A stretch of 64,000 nt of DNA. It comes from Apiotrichum sp. Y4204. Its lineage: Eukaryota > Basidiomycota > Tremellomycetes > Trichosporonales > Trichosporonaceae. Location: NCBI GenBank assembly GCA_025531455.1, contig JAMYHL010000073.1:124001-188000 (forward strand). Direction: 5' to 3'. Numbering within the stretch: the first letter of the stretch is position 1; the number at the start of each line of letters is the position of its first letter. Shown piece by piece: positions 9,420 through 20,967 of the stretch. Under the pieces are notes generated by a model. That model ran no database searches. It saw nothing but the letters and a program-made list of their open reading frames with translations, and had not been told where the DNA came from. The translations under genes and the position numbers were made by a program.

Positions 9420-12400
9420 TTACTGCGCTCGAGAGCGGCTACGAGTCATGCGGGTGGTACCAATTGCGGCAGCGGCAGGAGCAGGAGCAGGAGCAGGGTC
9501 AGCGATTGGAGCGGCCTGAGCCGATTGAGCGGGCGGTTTCGTCTGAGCGGACTTCTTCTGGGCAGGCTCTTTCTTCGGGGCCGACGCTTTCTTCGGGGCA
9601 GCTGTCTTCTTCGGTGCGGCCGGTTTCTTTGCGACCTTCTTGACGGGAGCCTCCACCTTGGCGGAGACTTTCTTGTTCCCAGAAGCAGCAGCCTTCCCGG
9701 ACACCTCCTTCTTCTCGGGAGATGAGGCACCGGCTTTCTCTTTGCCTTTCCTCGTCGTGCGGCTCGCTTTTGGAGGGTCGACCGTCTTCTCCGTCACAGC
9801 GGCTTTGGAGGTATCCTCGACCGCGGCCTTGGGCGCGGGGCCAGCCTTAGCCTTACCCTTCTTCTCAGTCGGAGGCGCATCTTCAGGAGCAGGGGCCACA
9901 GGCTCCCTCTTGACGGCTTTGCCTTTAGTCGACGCCTTGGTGGCAGTCTTCTTGGCTGCCTCCTTGATCTGGGCCTCACTCTTCTTCGCCTTCGCAGCGG
10001 TAGTAGTACGGCGGCGGGGGACAGGCGGAGATGGGGCGCGGGGAGGCTCAGCCTTGCGGAGGCGCACCGCGCGAATGGGACGGCCTGTGGTGCCGGTAAG
10101 GGGCTCGACGGGAGGAGCTTCAGGCGCAGACGATGTAGATGGGGTGGGGACAGGAACATCCGGCAGAGGCAGAAGGGTAGATGGTCCAGGCGAGGCAGGT
10201 TTAGGCATCTGAACGTTCCCGGGCGCGTCACACAAAGCTGTGCGCTCCTCTGCGGGGGTCTTGTGGCAAGTGTGAGAGGACTCAGCTCTGCTGGGGCCGG
10301 CAGAAGGCAAACGGGCCTTTCGGGCGCGCTTAGATGCCGGCTGGGGCTCCTTCACTGGTACTGAGGCCGAGCGCTTGCGTGTCTGACGAGGCTGGGCGGG
10401 GATCGGCACCTCCACTCCCCCGGGCAACTTCTCATCAGGAGAAATTGCACGCTCCTCAGCGGAGGAGTCCAGGCGAACACAAGAGGGGTCAGCACCGCTA
10501 GGAACGGCAGAAGGCGTAGGTGCTTTACGGGCGCGCTTGGGTACCGACTCAGGCTCCTGGGCAAGCACCGACGCTGAGCGCTTGCGTGTTTGGCGGGGCG
10601 GAGGCGGAGGTGGCTGAGGCGTGACCGAGCGTTGACGCGTCGAGCGGCGGAGAGCTGGGGCGGGCGGCGCCGCGTTTGGAACAGCTTCAGGAACAACGTG
10701 TGTCTGAGGGAGCTCGTGAGCCTCAGAAACTTTAACGGGGGTTATATCAAGGAGCTTCTGCACCTCTTCCTCTTCCGCCTCGTTGGTATCAGCGATGGGA
10801 GCCTTTGGCTCGGTTACAGCGGGTCCACGTTTCCGAGGGCGGAGCGGCGGGGGTCTATAGCCCTCAGGGACTTCGAACTCAGTGACGGCGGTCTCAGCAG
10901 GTGTAGACGAAAAGGTGCCAGGCTGTTGTTCGCTCCCTGCTGGGGCTGCAGAATGAACTGCGAGCAGTGGAAGATCGTACACCGGAGTGGCTTCCATGGC
11001 GGATCCAGACTGAGAGGCTGACTCAGCTGGGGCAGGGGCAGGGGAAACTTCTGTAGTATTTGTTTCAACCCCCGGCTCATCCAGTGGCATCTGCGGAGTG
11101 ACATTGTCCGCTGCCTCGATCCCGGCCGGTTCATCGACCTTAGGCAAGGTCGAAGATGAAATGTTGCGACGGAGTGGCGAGATGTCACAACTGTGCAGGA
11201 CCGGCTGCAGTGGAGCCCGTGAAATGGGACTCTCAGGTAGCTCAGTCACCTCGATCACGGTAGAGAGATCGTGAAAGTAGTGGGACGCTGAAGGGTAGTT
11301 TCTCTCACGGGTGGCGACAGCCGGCACACGCTGCTCCTCATCAAACTCGGAATCGACGTGGAGATGCGGCGCATCAGCTCCAGAACCCACAATCTCATTG
11401 TCCGTGCGACGTGACGCGTTTAGATCAGACAGAGAAAAGAGGGTGCCCATCGGCGTGCCATACTCTGAAGTCGGCGAATTGCTTGGAGCGACACGAGGAT
11501 TCTTCGGGGTGGACATGGCCGATGGCTTGAAGTTGTCGGCATCCTCGAGAGAAGGGCCGATAATCACAGCTGGAAAGCGGCCGAGGCTGCGGGAGTTGGC
11601 AACGGGCAGCGGAGCATCTTGAGCGTCGCGAAGCGCGCCCGCCCATCGACTCGAACCTGCCTCGCCCTGCGCCGGAATATCGAAACCGCCAAAGTCCCCA
11701 AATATGGGAGTGGGGCGCGACATGACAGAATCCGCAGTGAGAGACTCGTCCATAGTGAGGTCACGAGGCCCGCGGCCGCGGTGGCGTTTAGCTGCAGGAA
11801 GATCGTCGCTCTCATCTCCCGAGTAATCCTCGCGACGGCGCTTCTCGGGGCGCCCCATTTTCTCAGCCTCGGGGGACGGAGTCCGTCCATACTCATTCCT
11901 CTTCCTCCGTGCGTGTTCAGGAGGAGTATAGGCGTAGTTGATTGATTCGGGCGGCGGGGGCAGCGGCACTGGGGCAGGTGGGGGAAAGAGGGCGGCCACG
12001 CGATGCCGGAGAGGTACTTCGGCGGGGGACTCAGGTGAGTCAGCGACCCCGAGATTGAAGCGTGGAGGGGTCGTCCAGCGATTGTTCGGAGCGGATGGAG
12101 GATCGAGTCCGCCGATGTTGCGGCTGGGCTCTGCGGAGGCAAAGCGAGGAGGGGTTCGAAGTTCTTTCGACCCGGGATTGAGGGATGCAAGAAGTTGCTG
12201 GTCGAGGTAACGCATACGGGAGGCGGCCAACGACGAGAACGAGGAGGAGCCTTGATCAACGCCATTATCCTTGGGCTGCAAAGTTTCCTCTGTGTGGCCG
12301 TGGGCCACGGCTGGAAATGATGTGTCTGCCCAGGTGTGACGACCACTCGGCGGAGTCGGCGCCGTGTCGCGAGCTTCGCTTGTGTCGTTATTCTCTGCAA

Positions 12401-13904
12401 CAGGGACACTGGGGATAAAGCGGCCGTCTGCGTCGCGAGCTGCCCCACGAACTCCTTCTACATCTGAGGCGTCGGCACTGACATTTTCCGGAGAATGGAC
12501 CACAGAATCGGTGGAAGTATCGACATCCATTTGCTCGGTTGTGTCCTCTGGCTCACTCGAGAGCGCAGTGCGGATGTTCCTAATTGCGTCGTCGTCGATA
12601 AACTCGTCGCTTAGCTCAGCCAGCGGGACTGGTTCGCCCTCCTCAAGCCAGTCGTGCAAGGAGCGGGTGGGGATTCCGAAGCTCTCATCGTCGAAGGTTT
12701 CCTCTGGGTCGAGTTGAACCTGTGGCTCGGGCTGAGGCTCATGAGGAACCGGCCCCAAGACCTCCTCGAGCGTCCGAGACAACTCTCCCGCAAAGTCCTC
12801 CGCCTCTTGCTGTTTTTGCCAGTTCTCCCAGGTGAAGGATTCACTAAGAGGGGAGGGCCCCACTTCCTTCTTTTCACGTCTAAGATTCGGGTGTGTGAGG
12901 GTGCTAACGCGCGCATTGGAGCGACCTTTCAGTACCGTGCTGGCAGTTCTCTGAAGGTCAGTGAATCTGAGAGGCTGAGGGGCGCGTAAATGTACATACC
13001 GATCGACGAGCGTGAGAGCTGGGTGAGGAAGAAAGTAGAGAAGAGCCGGATGGACCAACAGGTGAAGGCGGGGTCGTGGGTGCGTTGGCGGTTGGAGGGA
13101 CTAGCAAGTTTAAAAGCTGGGTGATCGTGGGACCGCCAGTCTCACCCGTAGATGGTGCACTGGCTGCTGCATTCAACGAGATCTGGCCTCTCAACGTTCG
13201 AGTATCGACGACGGGGGGAATACCGGGAGTCGTGTTCACCGAGCTCGGGGCGGACGACTGGGCGGCAGTCTGAGACTCAGTGTTGTGGTGTTGATCAACG
13301 TCTCCTCGAGTGGGGGACAAAGGAGTCATCTGTGGCGATACGCAGGCGCCGAGTTGTGACTGTGGCTGGTGCTTCGGGACAGGCTTGGAGCCAGTGGGGA
13401 TGTTACGAGTGATGTTTGGTGACTGGTGTCGAGAGAGCGAACGCTTTGAGTTGTTCAGTTTGGGACACGGGTCTCTATATTCGTCTGCGTCGCGTTCGAA
13501 GTCAAAATCTTCGTCTTCTGAATCTTCTTCTTGCTCGCGCGACTTGTGAGACTGGATCGGCTGTGGGTTGGGTTAGCACCTTGTACACAATCTGGGAGAA
13601 CAGCAGTACGAACGTAGCGTCGAGGTTGAAAGTATCCTCTTATGCGTCTGTGTACCACGTTCGGGATACAGCTAGGGAGGTCGTAGGTATGAATCCTTGC
13701 GTGATTACTCGCACAATTGAAAAGGGCGTCCCAATGGTATGAGCTGATACGACCCCGGACGCTGTCGCGGCGCTGCTTGAGGTACCTGTTCCACTGAAAC
13801 TTGGCGATTGATGAGATATTACGGCTGGTTAAGGGCTTTGGCGACTGCGCTGGTGGGGTGATTGATGAGAGTGGGGTGGAGGAGTTGCGGATGGGCAGAC
13901 TCAT
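9420..13904 (-). CDS. Very large disordered protein with a histone H1-like Lys/Ala/Pro tail, unknown function
   Basis: Proposed model of three exons and 1460 aa: 13904-13614, 13560-13000 and 12950-9420. The intron at 12999-12951 (GTATGT, TTCAG, 49 nt) is well supported, as both flanks are coding and in phase. The 3' end of the first intron is also good (GCTAAC branch, CCCACAG at 13561), but its donor (GTTCGT at 13613) and thus the N-terminal exon are tentative. The middle exon carries an acidic stretch (EQEEDSEDEDFDFERDADE). The large exon is Pro/Ser/Glu-rich. It holds a roughly 70-residue internal duplication starting at RQTRKRSASV (coding near 10597 and again near 10392), then a C-terminal tail of KKPAAPKK-type repeats ending in RMTRSRSRAQ. 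This composition suggests a chromatin or DNA-associated protein. That is inference; I know no family for it. Confidence 0.7.
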
Positions 13905-15164
13905 TGGACAGGAAGTGGGAAGGGGGATGAAGATGAAGACCTGTGGTGATCGCAGTGTTGATATACTTGTGAACTCGCAGGTGAGCAATGAGTGCGTTGT
14001 GCATCCAGAGGTTCACTTTTCCAAGTGTGTTTCATAGGACTGGGGCACACACCTCGCACCAGCGGTGCAGCTATTGTGTTGATAAGTGGGTACACGTCTG
14101 TGGTGTGTGTGAGTGTATGTGTGATGGCGCGCAACTGTCTTCAACCGTTTGAGTGTGCCCTACACATCATTGTGACAAAAAGACCCAAGAACTCGTCCTT
14201 CGGAACAAGTTCGCCCATGGAGGCGAGACAGCAGACGCGTGGACTGCCGATCACACGACGACGCGTACTATGTTCCCATTGCATTGTCTCAATCCCTGAT
14301 AGTGCAATGATTCCAGGCGCCGACCTTGAAACCGCCGATGTGAAACGAACGTCTCACCCAGGTAGTCTGTAACTCAATGGTGAACGTATGCAACAAGTGA
14401 AAATGGTTACAGTGAGGAAAGCTGAAACTAGACAGTGCAGAGACAAGCGTCAGACAATCAATCGTGTGAGGTCGGAATGAAAGTGGTTCGCATCGCCCTC
14501 CTCACACGATGTGTGAGGGGCGACGCCAGATTAGTATGTTACATGGGGCAGCGACTCACCAGCTGCGTCTGTAAGTCTGCCCGAGACTGATCGCACCTCA
14601 GGGTCGTCTACCGTTCGCAGCGGGGTGATGAGGGTGTGGAAGTGACTTTCGTCAGTCTCGCACCCATGTCGTTTTTGACAGTGGAGAGCTGTGAGAGAAG
14701 CTGGATAGCTGGATACCGTTTACAGCTACAGAGCGTGTCTGGTTACAGGAGGATTTGGTGGCTCGAGTAGAGCTTGTGGAGGATCGGAGGACTGTGCAAT
14801 CCACAGGATGGACACTGCGACACCACTTCCAGTACTCACTGTACACTGTACAGTGTGCACCCCCCCAGACGCAAGGATGCATCGCAACGATCGAGTCGTA
14901 GAGCACTAAGTAGTTTAGGATCATAAAACTAATAGCTACCAGTGCCCCATTTAGTAAGACTACGAGTCAGTTCATAATATTCAAAAAGGTTCCGCTAATG
15001 AGAGTCCTCCTCCATGGCCCCTCCACCACCTTCGCTCACACCTCCACCACATTGTACACCCTCCAGAGTAGACGAAAACAAACCAAGCGGTCAGCTCTGT
15101 CCATATTGCTCAACAGCATCTTTCTGCCATATCTTCACATTCCTGATCATCCACACCTCACGCA
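13905..15164. other. Intergenic region upstream of the cyclophilin gene
   Basis: No gene recognised. It is bounded by the tentative start of the large minus-strand protein and the cyclophilin ATG, so it acts as a divergent promoter region. It holds competing inverted repeats at 14461-14522 and a 12-bp palindrome CACTGTACAGTG near 14843. Confidence 0.5.
14461..14522. repeat. Overlapping inverted repeats forming two mutually exclusive hairpins
   Basis: ATCGTGTGAGG (14461-14471) is the exact reverse complement of CCTCACACGAT (14500-14510), an 11-bp stem with a 28-nt loop. The same CCTCACAC (14500-14507) also pairs with GTGTGAGG (14511-14518) over a 3-nt loop, extended by CGCC/GGCG across a 2-nt bulge. 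Only one hairpin can form at a time. Function unknown. Confidence 0.75.
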
Positions 15165-16047
15165 ATGTCCATTCCGGAGCCTCCTGCAGGCCATACTCGC
15201 CCAATTGTGTTCTTTGACATCTCCATCGGGGACACCCCCGCTGGAAGGGTTAAGATGGGTAAGCTCCCCACGAGTGATGACGAGGGCCAGCTAAGAAAGA
15301 AGACATGGACGGCAAGCTAATGATACAGAGCTGTTTAACGATATCACACCCAAGTAGGTACTGTAGTGCTTTGCAAATGGTGAGTAAGCTTACATTGCAG
15401 AACTGCAGAGAACTTTCGACAGCTTTGCACAGGAGAGCACAGGTGGGTACTTCTCACCCAGGCATCACTGACTGGTGACAGGGTGAACGGGACTCCTCAG
15501 GGATACAAAGACGCGACATTCCACCGGTAAGTATTTGTTGATTGAGGAAGGAACGCTGACTTGCAGTGTGTAAGTGTACTTCGAGATGGTCAACGACGAG
15601 CAAAAATCGGCGTTGCACTGCCGCTCACCTGTCACTGACGACTAGTATTCCGCAATTCATGGTCCAGGGCGGTGACTTCATCCGCCATGACGGCACCGGA
15701 ACTTTCTCTATCTACGGGTCCCAGTTCGAGGATGAGAACTTTGATGTAAAGCACACTGGACCCGGTCTTCTTTCTATGGTGCGTTACATTGCGCGACGCC
15801 GTCTTATCCTAGGCAAATTCGGGGCCGAACACGAACGGTTGTCAGTTCTTCATCACGACGGCACCCGCTGGCTTCCTTGATGGCAAGCACATCGTATTTG
15901 GGCGTGTCATCGACGGTCTTCTCACTGTCCGCAAAATTGAGAACACGCCGACCGGCGTCAACAACCGGTGAGGCTTGTTCATCTCAACGTATCGCTAACG
16001 CCAGGCCAAAGATGACAGTGCGGATATCCGAGTGCGGCGAGATGTAA
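15165..16047 (+). CDS. PPIH: Peptidyl-prolyl cis-trans isomerase, cyclophilin H type
   Basis: Cyclophilin that in animals binds the U4/U6.U5 tri-snRNP protein PRPF4 and acts in pre-mRNA splicing (family knowledge). Eight exons: 15165-15258, 15329-15353, 15401-15442, 15482-15526, 15567-15569, 15646-15778, 15813-15967, 16005-16047; 179 aa, all phases closing. The protein follows human PPIH almost segment by segment: [81 protein letters not shown], ending SECGEM. Catalytic Arg69 sits in FHRV, and the Gln, Phe and His of the cyclophilin pocket are present. Exon 5 is only three bases (TGT) and supplies Val70. The gene converges on MAD1 with just 43 bp between stop codons. Confidence 0.95.
15567..15569 (+). 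other. PPIH: Probable 3-nt micro-exon of the cyclophilin gene
   Basis: Between the exon ending CACCG (15526) and the exon starting TATTCCG (15646), the bases TGT are flanked by a complete acceptor (GCTGAC branch, TTGCAG at 15561-15566) and a perfect donor (GTAAGT from 15570). Including TGT gives FHRVIPQFM, the near-universal cyclophilin motif. Skipping it keeps the frame but deletes the conserved Val. The introns on either side would be 40 and 76 nt. Confidence 0.75.
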
Positions 16048-16090
16048 ATGTGCTGTGTACTATGAAATGCATACTATGCTGTGTCGTAGT

Positions 16091-18445
16091 CTACTCTAGC
16101 CCAACATAACCCGCCGCTCGCCCCAATGTGGTCTTCTCAAACATCTCAGTCGTCACCTGTGCAAGGAAGCCCGGAATACTCTGACGCTCAGTCACCCAGA
16201 ATTCGCGGGCTTCTTCAAGACTCCGTGCCATACCGCCCATCATGGCCATCGTGCCGAAATGTCCCTCGTTGGAAGTAAACTTGAGGGTGAGACCCATCTT
16301 TCCTTTGGGCGCGTACATGGACGTGAGCCGGATATCGGCGCCGTTTTCATCGAATCGAATACGCCACCCAAGGAGGGAGTAGACCGCCTCAAGGAACTCG
16401 CGCGACTTTGCTCCGAAAATCTCCTTGAGGCGCCGCAGACGCTTTTCGTGTGCAGCCTCGAGATCCGCTTTCTCCTTCGACAGGCGGTCAAAGCTGATAC
16501 GAGGTACAAGGCCGCGTGCCTCGGCGCTTGCATCTGGTGTCGACCCCGATAGCTCTTTGTCAACCTCCGCAAGTCGATCAAGAAGCGCGGCATTCTCAGC
16601 CTTCAGATTTTCGAGCTGTTCCGTTCGAACCGCGTGGATCTTTGCCGCTGGATTCGTACGAAGCTCGAGACACCGTTCGCGCTCGGGGTTGAATTCACCA
16701 CTAAAGACACGCCGCATTAGCTGGGCTACCTCCGCATCGAGCGCTGAGTTGGCCTCGGTCAACTGGCCGATCCTATCCTGAAGATTCGCAATATCTGGAA
16801 ACGTCAGTTGTCAAGAACAGTAGTGGTCAGGATGTGACACCATACCTTCTTCTTGGCCCTTGATGACCTCTTCCGCTTCCGCCAACTTGCCGGAATCCAC
16901 AATGCCAGTACCCTTTCCTAGACGTCCGACGGCGTCCTTCGAGTCGCGGGGTGCGGCATCGAGCTCTGCCCGGTACCTCTCCACAAGTGCCTCCAACTGC
17001 TGCACGCGAGAAGACGATACGGCAGAATGAGAGTCAACACTAGGACTGCGCTTGGTCTGAAGTGTCGCAAGCTCAGTCTTCAGAAGTTGCTCACGGCGCT
17101 CGGCACTGCTGCGGCCCTCGCTGGCCCAGCGCAGCTCACGCCTGGCTTCTTCGAGATCCCGGGTGAGAGTGTAGGTCGCGTTTTCGCTGTCACTGGCCAG
17201 TGTCGAGAGGCGCGAATGCAGCCGGGTGTTCTCATCCGTCTGATCGTTCAGCTGGCGCTTGAGATCGTCATGAAGCTTCGACAGTGCTGAAAGGCGGTTC
17301 TGTATCGTATGGGCATCCTCATCCGGCTTTCCAGACGCAGGGAAGTTTTGAGTTAATGACCTGGAACATCAGTTTGGTCAAAGCAGATCAACCTACTCAA
17401 TCTCACGACGAGCTCTCTCCAGCTCGACATTCAGCCCACGGATTTCGTTTCGTAGTTCGAGCTCCATCTGCTCTGCACGACGATCACGAGTATCCGCCTC
17501 CTTCTTCCACTTGCGCAGCCCGGAGACCTCAGCCTGCAGCTCATCCTTCTGATTCTGGAGAGCAATGAGGTTTTGAGATAGGCCTGTCTGTAAGCTGATT
17601 TACATACTGCTGCACTCACGCTGGGCTTCTTCGAATACGAGCTCATTCGAGCGCTTTTCTTCTTGTGTGGAATCGCGTGCCTGAAGAAGGGCATCGTGTT
17701 CACGACGAAGCTCTTCGATTCCAGTGGATAGGCTTTCAGCACGGTGTTGCCATCCCTTGAGTTCGTCCCGTTCCTCCTCCACCTCCGTGAGCCGCCCCTC
17801 GAGCAGCTTGATCTCGTTTTGCGACTCGCGCTTCAACCGCCCATTTTCCGTCTTCACGACTTGGTACTTGTTGTTGAGCTCAAAGAGATCCGATTCTCTG
17901 TCCCGTAACCGTCCGCGAACATCTTTCACCATCTGTTTGTATTCTGCCTGCATTGTCAGTTTGCCGTATCCCATGCTGGGCGTCAACATTCGACATTTCG
18001 TCTCACCTTCATCTCAGCCCACTCCGCTTCGCGTTCATTGAGCGCGTCTTTGGCCTTCGTCTCGCCCTCGAGGAGAATTCCCCGCTCCTGCTTCAGCTTT
18101 CCGATTTCGCGCCGCTGCTCTTCCAGGTCCTCGTCTCGCTTCCGCAATTGCCGCTCAAGCTCGACGACCTGGCGTTCCAGCGTTGTCTGCTTGCTCTGGG
18201 ACGCGTGCAGAGCGCGCCGCGTAGCGCTGGCATCTGTAACGGTTAAAAATTCGGTCTGGGTGATTGCACGACAGTATTCTCGACGGCTCGGACGCACCAT
18301 CACCAAAGCCGGCCTCGCCGGCCCCGCGTTTCCCTAAAGCGGAGAGCGGCGTGCGAGAGGTGGTGCCCAAGCGTGTGCTCGGGGTCCGCAAAACCCCACT
18401 GGCACTTGGAATCCGAGATGCTGGGGCTCGGTCCTGTCGGTCCAT
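16091..18445 (-). CDS. MAD1: Spindle assembly checkpoint protein Mad1
   Basis: Mad1 recruits Mad2 to unattached kinetochores to delay anaphase. Six exons: 18445-18298, 18233-18007, 17947-17620, 17583-17397, 17360-16846, 16794-16091; 702 aa, total length divisible by three. The two shortest introns are 36 nt. The N-terminus is basic and Ser/Pro-rich, then most of the protein is heptad-like coiled coil rich in Glu, Arg, Leu and Lys. The C-terminal domain is diagnostic: a conserved FNPERERCLELRTNP segment, then RLKEIFGAKSREFLEAVYSLLGW, which carries the RLK motif used for Bub1 binding in other species, followed by the RWD-like fold. The ATG at 18445 is followed by basic PSTR/TSRTPLSALGKR segments. 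It is divergent from the deoxyhypusine synthase gene across 471 bp. Confidence 0.93.
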
Positions 18446-18916
18446 TATGGGAGCGTCGTGATGGCTCGTAGAAGGAGAGTGAAAGATGCTTTGTGTTGTG
18501 TCGAAATCGAATGCAGAAGCGTGATCAGCGTGAGCAGGTTTAGACGATTGTGATGACAACAATGACCACTCCTGCACAGTGACCTCTGGTGACTGTAGTG
18601 ATTTGTGCCTATTACATAATAAATATCTCTTGTTTGTGTGGCCACTCCGTGGTGGATGTGTGAAACTCGCGTGCATTTGTGTTCGAGCGCTGCGCGCCAC
18701 GCGCTACTACTATACTATTCTACTATTGCAAGTTTTGCCTAAACTAACTAGCTCCTTTGTAATGTCATGGCAACTTGGAATTTCTGATTTATTTCTCAAA
18801 AGTTGATCCTGCGGGTTGTCCGGGTTGTCTTTTTAAGTCCTTCATCATCGTCCCATCAAGATTTCAAGATTTGTTGACACTTCACTCCGTAATCGGCCTG
18901 TATATCGCTGCTCATA
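18446..18916. promoter_or_regulatory. Divergent promoter region of MAD1 and the deoxyhypusine synthase gene
   Basis: This 471-bp interval lies between two start codons on opposite strands. The middle (about 18600-18780) is AT-rich compared with its flanks. No specific site is assigned. Confidence 0.6.
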
Positions 18917-20203
<1,287 letters not shown>

Positions 20204-20967
20204 ATTATTTAGACGACTTGGACCGTTGAACACGGAGAAATAACCACAAATACCTCGCATTCTTATACCTGCTTCACGATTCTCTTCTCCGCATGCATAC
20301 ATATGTACATCGGGCGATGAGAACTCAGAAGCCGTTTTCTGGTGGGTGTATCAACGGTGAATGGGACCAGAGGTGGTCCTGGGGGGTTCAAATAGTCTCC
20401 GGAGAGGGTCGGTGGTGCATGGTGCAGGAACCGAGGAACGCGTCCTCCTGTAGCCCGCCCATCACCGTCACCGTCACCAACGTCGTCCCCTCTTGAGCTC
20501 CTTCTCCCTCCCCTTCTTCTTTCGATACTCACACACACACGGCCACCATCCATCTGCCGGCCCTCTGAAGGCACACTCACTCCGTCACTTCATCCACACT
20601 AGACCGAGTGGCCGTCTCCATCGCACGCTCTTTAAACGGGCTGCATACGGCGCGGCTTTGTACATCGACTGTAGGTTTCCTCCGCATCGCGACCCTATCT
20701 CTCTCTATCACGCGTCGGTCGGGGAGCTGCCACCCACCACCACTTTCTTTACGCATCGTTGCCAGCACGCCAACCGATCACAACACTTTGGCTTTTGGGG
20801 CAGACCAAGACCACCCTTCAACCGACCGACACCGACGATTCATACTGCGACCGTAGGACGTCTTCACCTTGAGAGACTTGGGTACCTCGATCCAAACTCG
20901 TTGGCCCCATGCTGCTCGCGCAGCACGTCGCACGCTTCTGATAACTAAACTCTCCGTACGATAGGCC
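20204..20967. other. Intergenic region and leader of PAN3
   Basis: No gene recognised. Pyrimidine-rich on the plus strand from about 20490. Just before the PAN3 ATG the sequence has a TAACTAAAC branch-like motif followed by GATAG at 20960-20964, so the leader may contain an intron ending a few bases before the start codon. Confidence 0.45.
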
